The translations under genes were made by a program, and so were the position numbers. Below the pieces are notes generated by a model that was not told the DNA's origin, did no database searches, and saw nothing but the letters and a program-made list of their open reading frames with translations. DNA of 64,000 nt from Streptomyces sp. MspMP-M5 (GTDB lineage Bacteria > Actinomycetota > Actinomycetes > Streptomycetales > Streptomycetaceae): positions 62,001-126,000 of the forward strand of contig NZ_KB891962.1 in assembly GCF_000373585.1 (NCBI RefSeq), read 5' to 3'. Shown here in pieces: positions 16,715-24,602 of this stretch. Position 1 is the stretch's first letter; each line of letters starts with the position of its first letter.

Positions 16715-16909
16715 CTAGAGCTTGATCCCGCCGAGGAGGCTGGCCAGGCTCGCTCCGCCGGCCTTGATGCTGGGCGCGATGGCCGAGCCCGCGAGATAGA
16801 ACCCGAAGAGGGCGCAGATCAGGGCGTGGGACAACTTCAGGCCGTCCTTGCGGAAGAAGAGGAAGACGATGACACCGAGCAGGACGACGCCGGAAATGGA
16901 CAGAATCAT
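16715..16909 (-). CDS. Tiny membrane protein partner of the FtsK-like ATPase
   Basis: A 64-residue protein with two hydrophobic helices (residues 1-20, ILSISGVVLLGVIVFLFF, and 28-47) separated by RKDGLK and a short amphipathic tail GGASLASLLGGIKL. AGGAGAG lies at proper distance before the ATG; the same AGGAGAG precedes the downstream ATPase gene. Reminiscent in size of Spd-type proteins that accompany TraB-like ATPases of Streptomyces plasmids, but without sequence proof. No signal peptide cleavage site. Confidence 0.75.
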   Translation of the reverse strand: MILSISGVVLLGVIVFLFFRKDGLKLSHALICALFGFYLAGSAIAPSIKAGGASLASLLGGIKL

Positions 16910-16938
16910 GGGGTTCTCTCCTGGGTGTGGGGACGGTC

Positions 16939-16964
16939 ACCGTGAGTCCTTCCAGTCTCACGGT
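16939..16964. promoter_or_regulatory. Inverted repeat upstream of the small membrane protein
   Basis: ACCGTGAG (16939-16946) and CTCACGGT (16957-16964) form a perfect 8-bp stem with a 10-base loop, 30 bases upstream of the start at 16909. It could be an operator or a leader hairpin. The adjoining 16965-17010 is unusually AT-rich for this genome and probably holds the promoter. Confidence 0.4.
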
Positions 16965-17101
16965 CGGTATCAAGCCAAGAAAAGCCGCAAATGGCGTATT
17001 TATCGTGGAAATCCCTCAAACGGTCCAGATGTGGGGCGGTCTGACGGGCCCACACCCCGCCCGCCGCGGACCGGTCCCGCCCGACCCGGCACAATCGTGG
17101 C

Positions 17102-17557
17102 GTGTCAAAGCCCAGAAAGCCGTCGAGATCCCCGAGGCGGCGGAGCCGGCAGAAGCCGCCCGCGCCGCCCGCCGTCACCGAGGACGCGCCCTGCCCGTGC
17201 GGCCGCGAAGCGACCTACGGCGCGTGCTGCGCCCCGTTCCACCAGGGCCGCGCCGACGCCCCGACGGCCGAGCGGCTGATGCGCTCCCGCTACAGCGCCT
17301 TCGCCGTCGGCGACACCGCCTACCTGCTGCGCAGCTGGCACTCCACGACCCGCCCCGCGACCCTCGAACTCGACGCCGCGCAGCGCTGGACCCGCCTGGA
17401 GATCCTCGACGCGACCGGCGGCAGCGCCTTCCACACCGAGGGCACGGTCGCCTTCCGCGCGCACTACACCGTGCACGGCCACGCCGGCAGCCAGGAGGAG
17501 CACAGCCGCTTCGTCCGCGAGGACGGCCGCTGGGTCTACGTGGACGCGCTGCCGTAG
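17102..17557 (+). CDS. YchJ/UPF0225 SEC-C motif protein
   Basis: A 151-residue protein. After a basic tail (residues 1-25, SKPRKPSRSPRRRSRQK) comes the SEC-C zinc motif CPCG..YGACC and the YchJ body with RSRYSAFAVGDTAYLLRSWH and the NTF2-like fold, ending WVYVDALP. Function unknown in all bacteria. CACAAT ends six bases before the GTG and no Shine-Dalgarno sequence is seen, so the mRNA is probably leaderless. Convergent with the S4-domain gene, separated by four bases. Confidence 0.9.
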   Translation: MSKPRKPSRSPRRRSRQKPPAPPAVTEDAPCPCGREATYGACCAPFHQGRADAPTAERLMRSRYSAFAVGDTAYLLRSWHSTTRPATLELDAAQRWTRLEILDATGGSAFHTEGTVAFRAHYTVHGHAGSQEEHSRFVREDGRWVYVDALP

Positions 17558-17561
17558 CCGC

Positions 17562-17975
17562 TCAGGGCCCCTGGTCGGGGGCCGGGCCGGTGCCGAGGTG
17601 GCGGCGCAGCTGGTCCAGTTCGCGGCGGTCGCGCTTGGTGGGCCGGCCCGCGCCGCGGTCCCGTACGGCGATCACCGCGACCTCCTCGCGCGGCGGCGCC
17701 GGCGGGCTGTTGTCGACGTAGCACTCGACGGCGACCGGGGCGCCCACCCGCTTGCGCACCAGCCGGGTCACCACCACGATGCGCTCCCGGCCGGACTGCC
17801 GCAGCCGCACCTCGTCACCGGGCCGTACGGCGTGGGCGGGCTTGACCCGCTCGCCGTTGACGCGCACATGGCCGGCGCGGCAGGCCGACGCGGCCATCGA
17901 GCGCGTCTTGGTGAGCCGCACCGACCAGATCCAGCTGTCGACCCGGGCGGTGGTCGTCCCCTCGTCTGAAGCCAT
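17562..17975 (-). CDS. S4-domain RNA-binding protein (Hsp15/HslR-like)
   Basis: A 137-residue protein with an N-terminal S4 fold: RVDSWIWSVRLTKTRSMAA, CRAGHVRVNGERVKPAHAV, the RNA-binding helices and loop, then RPGDEVRLR and a basic C-terminal tail. Hsp15 relatives bind the 50S subunit carrying peptidyl-tRNA and recycle stalled ribosomes. TAGAGT ends six bases before the ATG, so the transcript is probably leaderless. Single gene, convergent with ychJ and followed by ku in the same direction. Confidence 0.92.
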   Translation of the reverse strand: MASDEGTTTARVDSWIWSVRLTKTRSMAASACRAGHVRVNGERVKPAHAVRPGDEVRLRQSGRERIVVVTRLVRKRVGAPVAVECYVDNSPPAPPREEVAVIAVRDRGAGRPTKRDRRELDQLRRHLGTGPAPDQGP

Positions 17976-18044
17976 GCTGCGACTCTAGATCAGTGGCGGG
18001 ACGGGCGGCGCGGGACGGCCTCGGGCCGCCGCGGCGGGTGCGGC

Positions 18045-19157
18045 CTACGACGCGGTGGACTTCGACGTCCGCTTCGCCCCGGTCTGCTTCCTGGCCGCGG
18101 TCCGGCCGGTGCCGCCGGTGCCGCCGCGCCCGGACGCGGTCTTCCCGGCGGCCGATGAACCACCGTTTCCCGTACGGGCGTTGGACCTCGTGCCACCGGC
18201 CTTCCCGGCGGTGGCCTTGCCGCCGGCGGACCTGCCACCCGCCGTCGTCTCGGCGGCGCCGCCCTTCCCGCCCGTTTTCCCTCCGCCCGCCGACTTCTTC
18301 GCCGCCGTCTTTCCGCGGGCGGTACCGCGGCCCCGGAGCGGGGTGACCGACGCGTCGCCCTCCGCGCCCTCGTCCAGGGTGCCGCCCCGGGCGGCCCGGA
18401 CGCTCTTCTCCAGCGCCGTCGTCAGGTCGATGACCTGGGCGCCGGGGGCGGCCGAGACGTCGGCCGCGGCCGGGGTGCCGCCCGCCAGCTTGGTGGCGAC
18501 GAGTTCCTCCACCGCCTCGCGGTAGTCGTCGTGGAGTTCCGCCGGGTCCAGCTCGCCCAGCGAGTCCATCAGGGTCTCGGCCAGCTGCATCTCGTTCGCG
18601 CGGATCCGGACGTCCTCGGGCGCGATCCCCTCCGCGGAGCGGATCTGGTCCGGCCACAGCAGCGCGTGCATCACCAGCGCCCCGTCGTGCGCCCGCAGCA
18701 TGGCGAGGGACTCCCGCCCGCGCATCGCCACCTTGCCGATCGCGACCTTCTCGTGGTGCTCCAGCGCCTCTCGCAGCAGGGCGTACGGCTTGGCGGCGCC
18801 GGCCCCGTTGGGGCCGAGGTAGTACGCCTTGTCGAACTGGAGCGGGTCGATCTCGGCGGGGTCCACGAAGGAGAGGATCGACAGCGTCTTGGCCGTCGGC
18901 ATCGGCAGCCGGGACAGGTCCTCGTCGGTGATCGGCACGACGGTGTCGTCGCCGGGCGGCTGGTACCCCTTGCCCACCTCCTCGTTCGGCACCTCCTCGC
19001 CGTCCAGTTCACAGACCTTGCGGTACTGGATCGGCGCGCCGTCCTTCTCGTGGATGCGGACGAAGGAGACCGAGGAGCCGCGGTCGGTGGCGCTGTAGGT
19101 CTTCACGGGGATGGTGACCAGGCCAAACGATATGGACCCGTTCCAGATGGATCGCAT
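18045..19157 (-). CDS. ku: Ku DNA end-binding protein
   Basis: Bacterial Ku, a homodimeric ring that binds double-strand ends in non-homologous end joining. 370 residues: the Ku core starts with MRSIWNGSISFGLVTIPVKTYSAT and runs to about residue 240, with YYLGPNGAGAAKPY and ALLWPDQIR. The last 110 residues are low-complexity Lys/Ala/Gly/Thr repeats, an extended basic tail like those that aid DNA threading. AAGGGA precedes the ATG. Divergent from ligD-pol with only 31 bases between starts. The end codons (SKSTAS) lie just before the S4 gene. Confidence 0.96.
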   Translation of the reverse strand: MRSIWNGSISFGLVTIPVKTYSATDRGSSVSFVRIHEKDGAPIQYRKVCELDGEEVPNEEVGKGYQPPGDDTVVPITDEDLSRLPMPTAKTLSILSFVDPAEIDPLQFDKAYYLGPNGAGAAKPYALLREALEHHEKVAIGKVAMRGRESLAMLRAHDGALVMHALLWPDQIRSAEGIAPEDVRIRANEMQLAETLMDSLGELDPAELHDDYREAVEELVATKLAGGTPAAADVSAAPGAQVIDLTTALEKSVRAARGGTLDEGAEGDASVTPLRGRGTARGKTAAKKSAGGGKTGGKGGAAETTAGGRSAGGKATAGKAGGTRSNARTGNGGSSAAGKTASGRGGTGGTGRTAARKQTGAKRTSKSTAS

Positions 19158-19188
19158 GGTTCGTCCCTTGTGTGGGATTCTCAATGGT

Positions 19189-20094
19189 ATGTCGCCGATC
19201 ACCGTCGTGGAGGGGCGGCGCCTCTCGCTGACGAACCTGGACAAGGTCCTCTATCCCGGGACCGGCACCACCAAGGGTGAGGTGCTCCACTACTGCACCA
19301 CCACCGCGGACGTCCTGCTCCCGCACCTCCACGACCGCCCGGTGTCCTTCCTCCGCTACCCCGACGGGCCGGACGGCCAGCGCTTCTTCACCAAGAACGT
19401 GCCGCCCGGCACGCCCTCCTGGGTGAAGAGCTGCGCGGTCCCCCATTCGAGGTCGGGGCCGGCCCGCCAGGTGCTCCTCCAGGACCTCGCCTCCCTGGTC
19501 TGGGCCGCCAACCTCGTCGTCGAACTGCACACCCCGCAGTGGACCTGCGGCGCACCGGGCGTCGCCGACCGGCTGGTCTTCGACCTGGACCCGGGGGAAC
19601 CGGCCACGATCGTGGAGTGCTGCGCGGCCGCCCTGTGGCTGCGCGACCGGCTGGCCGCCGACGGCCTGGCCGCCTACGCCAAGACCAGCGGCTCCAAGGG
19701 GCTGCACCTGGTAGTCGCCGTCGAGCCCACCTCGTCCGACCGCACCACCGCCTACGCCCGGACGCTGGCCGTCGAGGCCGGCGCCGCCCTCGGAGACCTG
19801 GTCACGCACAAGATGACCCGGGCGCTGCGGCCCGGCAAGGTCTTCATCGACTTCTCGCAGAACGCCGCCGCCAAGACCACCGCCACCGCCTACACCCTGC
19901 GCGCCCGCCCCGCCCCGACCGTCTCCACCCCGGTCACCTGGGACGAGGTCGCCGACTGCACCGAACCGGGCCAACTCACCTTCCTCTTCGGCGAGATCGC
20001 CGCGCGCCGCGCACGCCACGGCGATCTGCACGCCCCACTGCTCAGCCCGGAGGGCGCGCGCCCGGTGCCGCGCGGCGCCCGGCGGCCGGCGTAG
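19189..20094 (+). CDS. ligD: LigD-type polymerase domain protein (NHEJ)
   Basis: Stand-alone archaeo-eukaryotic primase-like polymerase of 301 residues that fills gaps during end joining, working with Ku. Motifs: LTNLDKVLYPGTGTTKGEVL, metal-binding RLVFDLDPGEPA (DLD), KTSGSKGLHLVV, and VFIDFSQNAAAKTT (Asp of motif III). No ligase or nuclease domain is attached, as usual in Streptomyces where the ligase is a separate gene. GATTCT ends seven bases before the ATG, so it may be leaderless. It shares a 31-base divergent region with ku. Confidence 0.94.
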   Translation: MSPITVVEGRRLSLTNLDKVLYPGTGTTKGEVLHYCTTTADVLLPHLHDRPVSFLRYPDGPDGQRFFTKNVPPGTPSWVKSCAVPHSRSGPARQVLLQDLASLVWAANLVVELHTPQWTCGAPGVADRLVFDLDPGEPATIVECCAAALWLRDRLAADGLAAYAKTSGSKGLHLVVAVEPTSSDRTTAYARTLAVEAGAALGDLVTHKMTRALRPGKVFIDFSQNAAAKTTATAYTLRARPAPTVSTPVTWDEVADCTEPGQLTFLFGEIAARRARHGDLHAPLLSPEGARPVPRGARRPA

Positions 20095-20412
20095 CGGCGG
20101 ACTCGCGGACCTGGCGATGGTCCCCGGGGCCAACGTGCCGGTGACGCCGGGTCGTTGGTCAGCACGGTGCGCTCCTCCTTCCTCTCGTCCTTCCGCACGC
20201 TCGGGGTGATCGTGGCGGAAGAGGCCCGGCAGGCGCTCGTGCCGGTCGGGGAGGCGCGCGGGATGCGTGCCGCACGGTCCTGACGGCGTGGCGGGGGAGC
20301 CGGGGGAGCCGGGGGGCGGCCGGCGGGCCTCGGAGAGTCGGCGGGGCCCGCGCGGGAACCGTATGGAGTAGGCCAACCGGCGCGCGGCCCGAGGCGTTCT
20401 TAGCGTGGCCAC
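20095..20412. other. Non-coding gap with no recognised gene
   Basis: 318 bases between ligD-pol and the carboxypeptidase gene. It holds a short imperfect repeat of CCGGGGGAG-type units around 20290-20315 and, at its end, TAGCGT (20401-20406), six bases before the ATG at 20413, the -10 of a leaderless transcript. Nothing else is evident. Confidence 0.5.
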
Positions 20413-21636
20413 ATGTCGACAGCGACCTGGTCCCCCGTCAGAGCCCTGACCGCAGCGGCGGTCTGCGCCGCGAGCCTGCTGGCCCTGCCCTGCCCGGCGG
20501 TCGCCGACGGCCCCAACGGCATCGACGACCTGCGCGGCGCGCCCCCGGCCCCGGTCCGGAACCTGCTGGACGAGCCCGGCGTGCAGTTCCTGCCCCGGCC
20601 GGGCGTGCCCGAGCCGCCCCGGGTCTCGGCCCTGTCGTGGGCCGTCACGGACCTGGGCAGCCACCGGATCCTCGCGGCCAAGGACGCCCACCGGCAGCTG
20701 CCGCCGGCCAGCACCCTCAAGACGCTGTTCGCACTGACCGTGCTGCCGAGGTTCGCCCAAGGCACGGTGCGCACCGTCTCCGGCGCGGACCTGGCCGGCA
20801 TCGAGGGCGGCAGCGCGCTCGCCGGCCTCCGGGAGGACATGCCCTACCGCGTCGGCGACCTGTGGCACGGCGTCTTCCTCAGCTCCGGCAGCGACGCCGT
20901 GCGCGCCCTCGCCGCCATGAACGGCGGCTGGCACAAGACCATCGAGGACATGCAGGTGACCGCGCGGCGGATGGGCGCCCGCGACACCGTCGTGGAGTCC
21001 GCCGACGGCTTCGACACGCCCGGCCAGTTCTCCTCCGCCTACGACCTCTCCCTCTTCGGCCAGGCCGGACTGGCCGACCCGGACTTCGCCCGGCTCGCCG
21101 CCACGAAGACCGCGCTGCTGCCCGAGGACGGCGGGCCGGACGCGTCCGGCATCCAGAACACCAACCGGCTGCTGGTCGGCTCGCACGGAGTCACCCCCTA
21201 CCAGGGCCTTATCGGGGTGAAGAACGGCTACACCTCGCACGCCGGCAACACCCTGATCGCGGCCGCCCGGCGCGGCGACCGCACGCTGCTGGTCATCGTG
21301 ATGAACCCGCAGTCCGGCGCCGACAACGCGGTCTACGAGGAGGCCCGGGCCCTGCTGGACTGGGGGTTCGCCGCCGCGCCCCGGGCCGCGGCGGTCGGCG
21401 TGCTGCCCGCCGCGGCCCCCGACGGGCGCGACCCCGGGACGGAGCCGGCCGCCCACGGGTCCTCGGCCACCGCGCTGCGCCGGGCGTCGGACGCGAAGTC
21501 GGCCGGCCGCACCGGTGACGTGGTCGTCTGGTCCTTCTGCGCCGCCGCGGTGGTCGCACTGGCCGGGCTCGGCACCGCGCTGTGGTGGCGCCGGCGGCGA
21601 CCCGACGGTTCCGTAGACGGCGGACCGGCCTCCTGA
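20413..21636 (+). CDS. D-alanyl-D-alanine carboxypeptidase (S11) with variant motifs
   Basis: Exported penicillin-binding enzyme of 407 residues that trims peptidoglycan stem peptides. Signal peptide to about residue 32 (ends AVADG), then the S11 domain: PPASTLKTLF gives the SxxK nucleophile Ser and Lys; the second motif reads SSGSDA where SxN is usual; the third reads GVKNGYTSHAGN in place of KTG. A C-terminal hydrophobic helix (about residues 370-390) followed by RRRR anchors it. TAGCGT six bases before the ATG suggests leaderless translation. Activity is likely but the changed second motif deserves note. Confidence 0.88.
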   Translation: MSTATWSPVRALTAAAVCAASLLALPCPAVADGPNGIDDLRGAPPAPVRNLLDEPGVQFLPRPGVPEPPRVSALSWAVTDLGSHRILAAKDAHRQLPPASTLKTLFALTVLPRFAQGTVRTVSGADLAGIEGGSALAGLREDMPYRVGDLWHGVFLSSGSDAVRALAAMNGGWHKTIEDMQVTARRMGARDTVVESADGFDTPGQFSSAYDLSLFGQAGLADPDFARLAATKTALLPEDGGPDASGIQNTNRLLVGSHGVTPYQGLIGVKNGYTSHAGNTLIAAARRGDRTLLVIVMNPQSGADNAVYEEARALLDWGFAAAPRAAAVGVLPAAAPDGRDPGTEPAAHGSSATALRRASDAKSAGRTGDVVVWSFCAAAVVALAGLGTALWWRRRRPDGSVDGGPAS

Positions 21637-21734
21637 CCGGCGCCGATGTCGTACATGCGTCCGATCGGTCGGGGATACGGAGGACGCGGTGTGACCTTGC
21701 CCGGTGAAGGATGACGCGTTTGCCATGGTTTGTG

Positions 21735-21763
21735 GTGACTGGCGGGCTCGGTCGGTGTAGCGT
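21735..21763 (+). promoter_or_regulatory. Promoter of the cold-shock gene
   Basis: GTGACT (21735-21740), 17 bases, TAGCGT (21758-21763). It predicts a leader of about 150 bases before the cold-shock start at 21918, typical of cold-shock mRNAs. Confidence 0.55.
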
Positions 21764-21796
21764 CCTGATCAGCTGTCGTGGTTCCGAAGTGCCGGG

Positions 21797-21819
21797 CGCC
21801 CGTGTCGCATTCACGGGCG
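21797..21819 (+). promoter_or_regulatory. Hairpin with U-rich tail in the cold-shock leader
   Basis: CGCCCGTG (21797-21804), loop TCGCATT, CACGGGCG (21812-21819), followed by TTCTTTG. This is shaped like an intrinsic terminator or an RNA thermosensor within the 5' leader, 100 bases before the start codon. Confidence 0.5.
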
Positions 21820-21917
21820 TTCTTTGTGTCCGGTACGTCTCCGGACCAGGGCGATCACCTCCGGATTCCGCGGGTTGCGGGAGCCGATTCGGGCCCATAG
21901 AGCGAAGGAGACGCAAC

Positions 21918-22130
21918 ATGGCTTCGGGCACGGTGAAATGGTTCAACTCGGAGAAGGGCTTCGGCTTCATCGCGCAGGACGACGGCGGCGCCGACGTCTT
22001 CGCGCACTACTCGAACATCGACGCCACCGGCTACCGCGAGCTGCTGGAGGGCCAGAAGGTCACCTTCGAGGTCACCCAGGGCCAGAAGGGCCCGCAGGCG
22101 GAGAAGATCCGGGTGCTGGCCGCCCCGTGA
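21918..22130 (+). CDS. Cold-shock domain protein
   Basis: A 70-residue single-domain RNA/ssDNA chaperone. RNP1 is KGFGFIA and RNP2 DVFAHY, in the standard order after [16 protein letters not shown] precedes the ATG. One of several CspA-like proteins expected in Streptomyces; the long structured leader suggests post-transcriptional control. Convergent with an acetyltransferase gene and separated by a strong terminator. Confidence 0.96.
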   Translation: MASGTVKWFNSEKGFGFIAQDDGGADVFAHYSNIDATGYRELLEGQKVTFEVTQGQKGPQAEKIRVLAAP

Positions 22131-22151
22131 TCGCGGCCCCGCCGGAACCGA

Positions 22152-22184
22152 CGGCGCCCGCCCCCGTGCAGGGGGCGGGCGCCG
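22152..22184. terminator. Terminator between cold-shock and acetyltransferase genes
   Basis: Perfect 14-bp stem (arms 22152-22165 and 22171-22184, starting CGGCGCCCGC) with the five-base loop GTGCA, 21 bases after the cold-shock stop. It can serve both convergent genes. Confidence 0.85.
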
Positions 22185-22202
22185 CCGTATGGGACGTCCC
22201 GG

Positions 22203-22781
22203 CTACGGGTGGCGGTCGTTGAGGATCTTCTGGAACAGCCGGTGGTCCCGCCAGGCGCCGTTGATGTGCAGGTACTTCTCCGCGGTGCCGTAGAGGGTGA
22301 AGCCGCAGCCGGTCAGGACCCGCTGCGAGGCGGTGTTGTCCAGCAGCGTGCCCGCCTCCAGGCGGTGCAGCCCCAGCTCCCGGTCGGCCACCGCGCACAC
22401 CGCCCGCAGTGCGGCGGACGCCAGCCCGCGGCGCAGCTGCCCGGCGTCGATCCAGTAGCCGACGCTCGCGCTGCGCAGCGGGCCGTAGGTGATCTGCGAC
22501 AGGGTGATCGCGCCCGCCACGTCCGGCTCATCGGACCCGTCGTCCGGCTCGCGGACCAGGACCCAGGGCATCACCCGCCCGGCGTCCCGCTCCGCCAGCA
22601 GAGCCCGGAGGCGCTCGGTCTGGCCGGCCGTCGTGTAGTACCCCTCCGCACGGACCGGTTCGGTGGCGCGGATGTGGTCGAGACTGCGCTGGTAGGACCG
22701 GGCGAACCCGGCGGCGTCCGCCAGCTCGGCGGGGCGCATGAGAACGTCGGCGGCGAGCCGGGCGGACGCGGTGGTGATCAT
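22203..22781 (-). CDS. GNAT-family N-acetyltransferase (RimJ/RimL-like)
   Basis: A 192-residue acetyl-CoA-dependent N-acyltransferase. The RimJ/RimL pattern is seen in MRPAELADAAGFARSYQRS, VGYWIDAGQLRRGLASAALRAV (the acetyl-CoA loop, motif A) and LHRLEAGTLLDNTASQRVLTGCGF near the C-terminus. Substrate could be a ribosomal or other protein N-terminus or a small amine. TAGGCT ends six bases before the ATG, so a leaderless mRNA is expected. Confidence 0.92.
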   Translation of the reverse strand: MITTASARLAADVLMRPAELADAAGFARSYQRSLDHIRATEPVRAEGYYTTAGQTERLRALLAERDAGRVMPWVLVREPDDGSDEPDVAGAITLSQITYGPLRSASVGYWIDAGQLRRGLASAALRAVCAVADRELGLHRLEAGTLLDNTASQRVLTGCGFTLYGTAEKYLHINGAWRDHRLFQKILNDRHP

Positions 22782-22831
22782 CCGTTCAGCCTAATCCCGG
22801 CCCGCTTCCTCGTCCCGGGCCGGGCGCGGGT

Positions 22832-23026
22832 TCACTGCGGCGGCTGGTCCGTGTCCCGGTCCGTTCCGCCGAGCTGCTCCTTGAGCTTGTCCTGGGCGGT
22901 GTCGACCTGGCTCTGGTACTTGCCCTGGGTCCGTTCGTCGACGTAGTCGCCGGCCTTGTCGATGCCCTTGCCTGCCTGGTCCTCATGGCCCTTGAGCATC
23001 TGCTTGAGCTTGTCCAGCACGGACAT
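22832..23026 (-). CDS. Small hydrophilic antitoxin-like protein
   Basis: A 64-residue charged, helical protein (MSVLDKLKQMLKGHEDQAGKG then DKAGDYVDERTQGKY) of the family annotated as MT0933-like antitoxin, superficially like CsbD stress proteins. No toxin gene is adjacent, so a stress role is as likely as an antitoxin role. GGAGGA lies at good distance before the ATG. Monocistronic, in the same direction as the acetyltransferase gene downstream. Confidence 0.85.
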   Translation of the reverse strand: MSVLDKLKQMLKGHEDQAGKGIDKAGDYVDERTQGKYQSQVDTAQDKLKEQLGGTDRDTDQPPQ

Positions 23027-23091
23027 GGGTCGTCCTCCTCAGCGACGGACCCCCCTCGGCTCCAGCATCACCCCCGAACGGACGATCTGCA

Positions 23092-24117
23092 TCACGAGTC
23101 GCTGGGAACCGGGGCCTTCAACTGGTCGCTGATGAATTTGATGGAGCTCGCCGCCATGCCCTTCTCGTAATCCCAGGCATTGTGCCGGCCGCCGGGAATG
23201 ACCTGGAGTGCGGTGTGGATCGGGCCCTTTCCGTACTTCTCCCGGAAGCGATGGATCGGATTCAGCACCGACGGACCCTCCTTGCTGCCGGCCTGGAACG
23301 CCAGATACACCTCGGGCCCGCCCTTTTTCAGCAGGCCGGCCGCGAGCTTTTCCGGGTTGTTGGCGTCCTTCTCCTTCTGGTGCCCGGCCCACATCGGGGA
23401 ATCCGGCACGATGTCCGGGCCGCTGGCTATCGCCGCCTTGAACTTCTCCGGGTACTTCAGCACCGACTTCAGGCCGGCGAAACCGCCCGAGGACGAGCCC
23501 ATGAACGCCCAGCCGTCCCGGGACTTGAAGGTACGGAAATTGGCCTTGACCAGATCGACGACGTCGTCGGTCAGCCAGGTGCCCATCTTCTGCTGGCCGG
23601 GAATGTCACTGCCGTCGTGGTAGCGGGTGTCCGGATTGAGCATCGGCATCACCACGATGAACGGCAGGCTCTTGCCTTCCTCGGTCCACTTCGTGAGGTT
23701 TTCCTGGAGTTTGATGTCGCCGCCGACCCAGTAATTGGTGACGCCGTCCTTGTCCTTCGGGCTGCCCAGGCCGCCGGGCAGGGCCATCAGTACCGGAAAA
23801 CCGCTCTTGGCGTATTTGGGGTCCTGGTACTCCTTGGGCGCCCACACCCAGACGCTGCCGGTGACGCCGGATTTCGGGCCCTTCAGCGTCGTCCGGGCTA
23901 TGTGCGTCCCGTCGTCCAGGGTGCGGGTTATTCGGAACTCGCTCTTCGGCCCGCTGGGCATCCGGGTGTCCTGGTCCACCGGCTTGACGGAGGCGGACGA
24001 TCCGCCCGGGCCGCCCGCGTTGAAGTCGACCGGCTTGCCGTTCTCCGAACAGCCGGCGAGCAGGGCGCAGGAGGCGACGAGGACGGCCGTGAGGCCGCGG
24101 GCGTAAGGATGTTTCAA
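23092..24117 (-). CDS. Lipoprotein esterase (alpha/beta hydrolase)
   Basis: A 341-residue secreted lipoprotein: signal peptide with lipobox LLAGC (Cys at residue 22), then an alpha/beta hydrolase of the esterase D / antigen-85-like type. The nucleophile elbow is WAFMGSSSGGFAGL, FPVLMALPGGLGS forms the oxyanion region, and GRHNAWDYEKG near residue 320 holds the catalytic His. It probably cleaves or transfers acyl esters at the cell surface. Single gene with a short AT-rich promoter region upstream. Confidence 0.88.
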   Translation of the reverse strand: MKHPYARGLTAVLVASCALLAGCSENGKPVDFNAGGPGGSSASVKPVDQDTRMPSGPKSEFRITRTLDDGTHIARTTLKGPKSGVTGSVWVWAPKEYQDPKYAKSGFPVLMALPGGLGSPKDKDGVTNYWVGGDIKLQENLTKWTEEGKSLPFIVVMPMLNPDTRYHDGSDIPGQQKMGTWLTDDVVDLVKANFRTFKSRDGWAFMGSSSGGFAGLKSVLKYPEKFKAAIASGPDIVPDSPMWAGHQKEKDANNPEKLAAGLLKKGGPEVYLAFQAGSKEGPSVLNPIHRFREKYGKGPIHTALQVIPGGRHNAWDYEKGMAASSIKFISDQLKAPVPSDS

Positions 24118-24269
24118 CGGTGGCTCCGCTACTGACGATCACACGCGAGTGACCATGACGATCAAGTGCAAGTGCCCATAAAGAGGGAATACACGCCCTT
24201 GCGGTTCCCTCGTGCGCCCAACGGCCCGCTCGACGGGCAGCCCGCCCCGGTCCGGCCGAGAATGCAGCG

Positions 24270-24560
24270 GTGACCGATGAACACCGCAGTGCCGATGACA
24301 CCGCCGCCCGCGCCGCGCCCGGCGACGAGGAGCGACGGCTGGCCAGAAAGGCGCTCGCCGGCCGCGCCCGGGACGCGGCGGATCTGTCGCTGCTGATGGA
24401 CATGCTCGGCCTGGATCCGCGCCGCGACCCGGCCCGGGACACCCCGCCCGGGCCCGGTCCGCTGCGCGCGAACCGCGGGCGCGGCGCCGGCCGGGACCGG
24501 CGGGCGGCCCGCCGGGACACCTGCCGCGACGCCCGCACGCCCTCCGCCGACCCCGGCTGA
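24270..24560 (+). CDS. Small conserved hypothetical protein
   Basis: A 96-residue protein. Residues 20-50 form a helical segment (RRLARKALAGRARDAADLSL then LMDMLGL); the last 40 residues are Arg/Pro-rich and disordered. GAGAAT ends six bases before the GTG, consistent with a leaderless start. Third-position GC is high throughout, supporting a real gene. Function unknown. Convergent with the mannosidase gene, 42 bases apart. Confidence 0.6.
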   Translation: MTDEHRSADDTAARAAPGDEERRLARKALAGRARDAADLSLLMDMLGLDPRRDPARDTPPGPGPLRANRGRGAGRDRRAARRDTCRDARTPSADPG

Positions 24561-24602
24561 GCCACCCGCCGCCCGGCCCCGCGCCGCGCCGCGCCCCGCG
24601 GA

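Noticed and set aside
19009-21726. 905-codon minus-strand ORF opposite ligD-pol and the carboxypeptidase
   Set aside because: Antisense shadow; both plus-strand genes have catalytic motifs.
22832-23026. Toxin-antitoxin module
   Set aside because: The antitoxin-like protein has no neighbouring toxin gene; the flanking genes are an acetyltransferase of RimJ type and an esterase.
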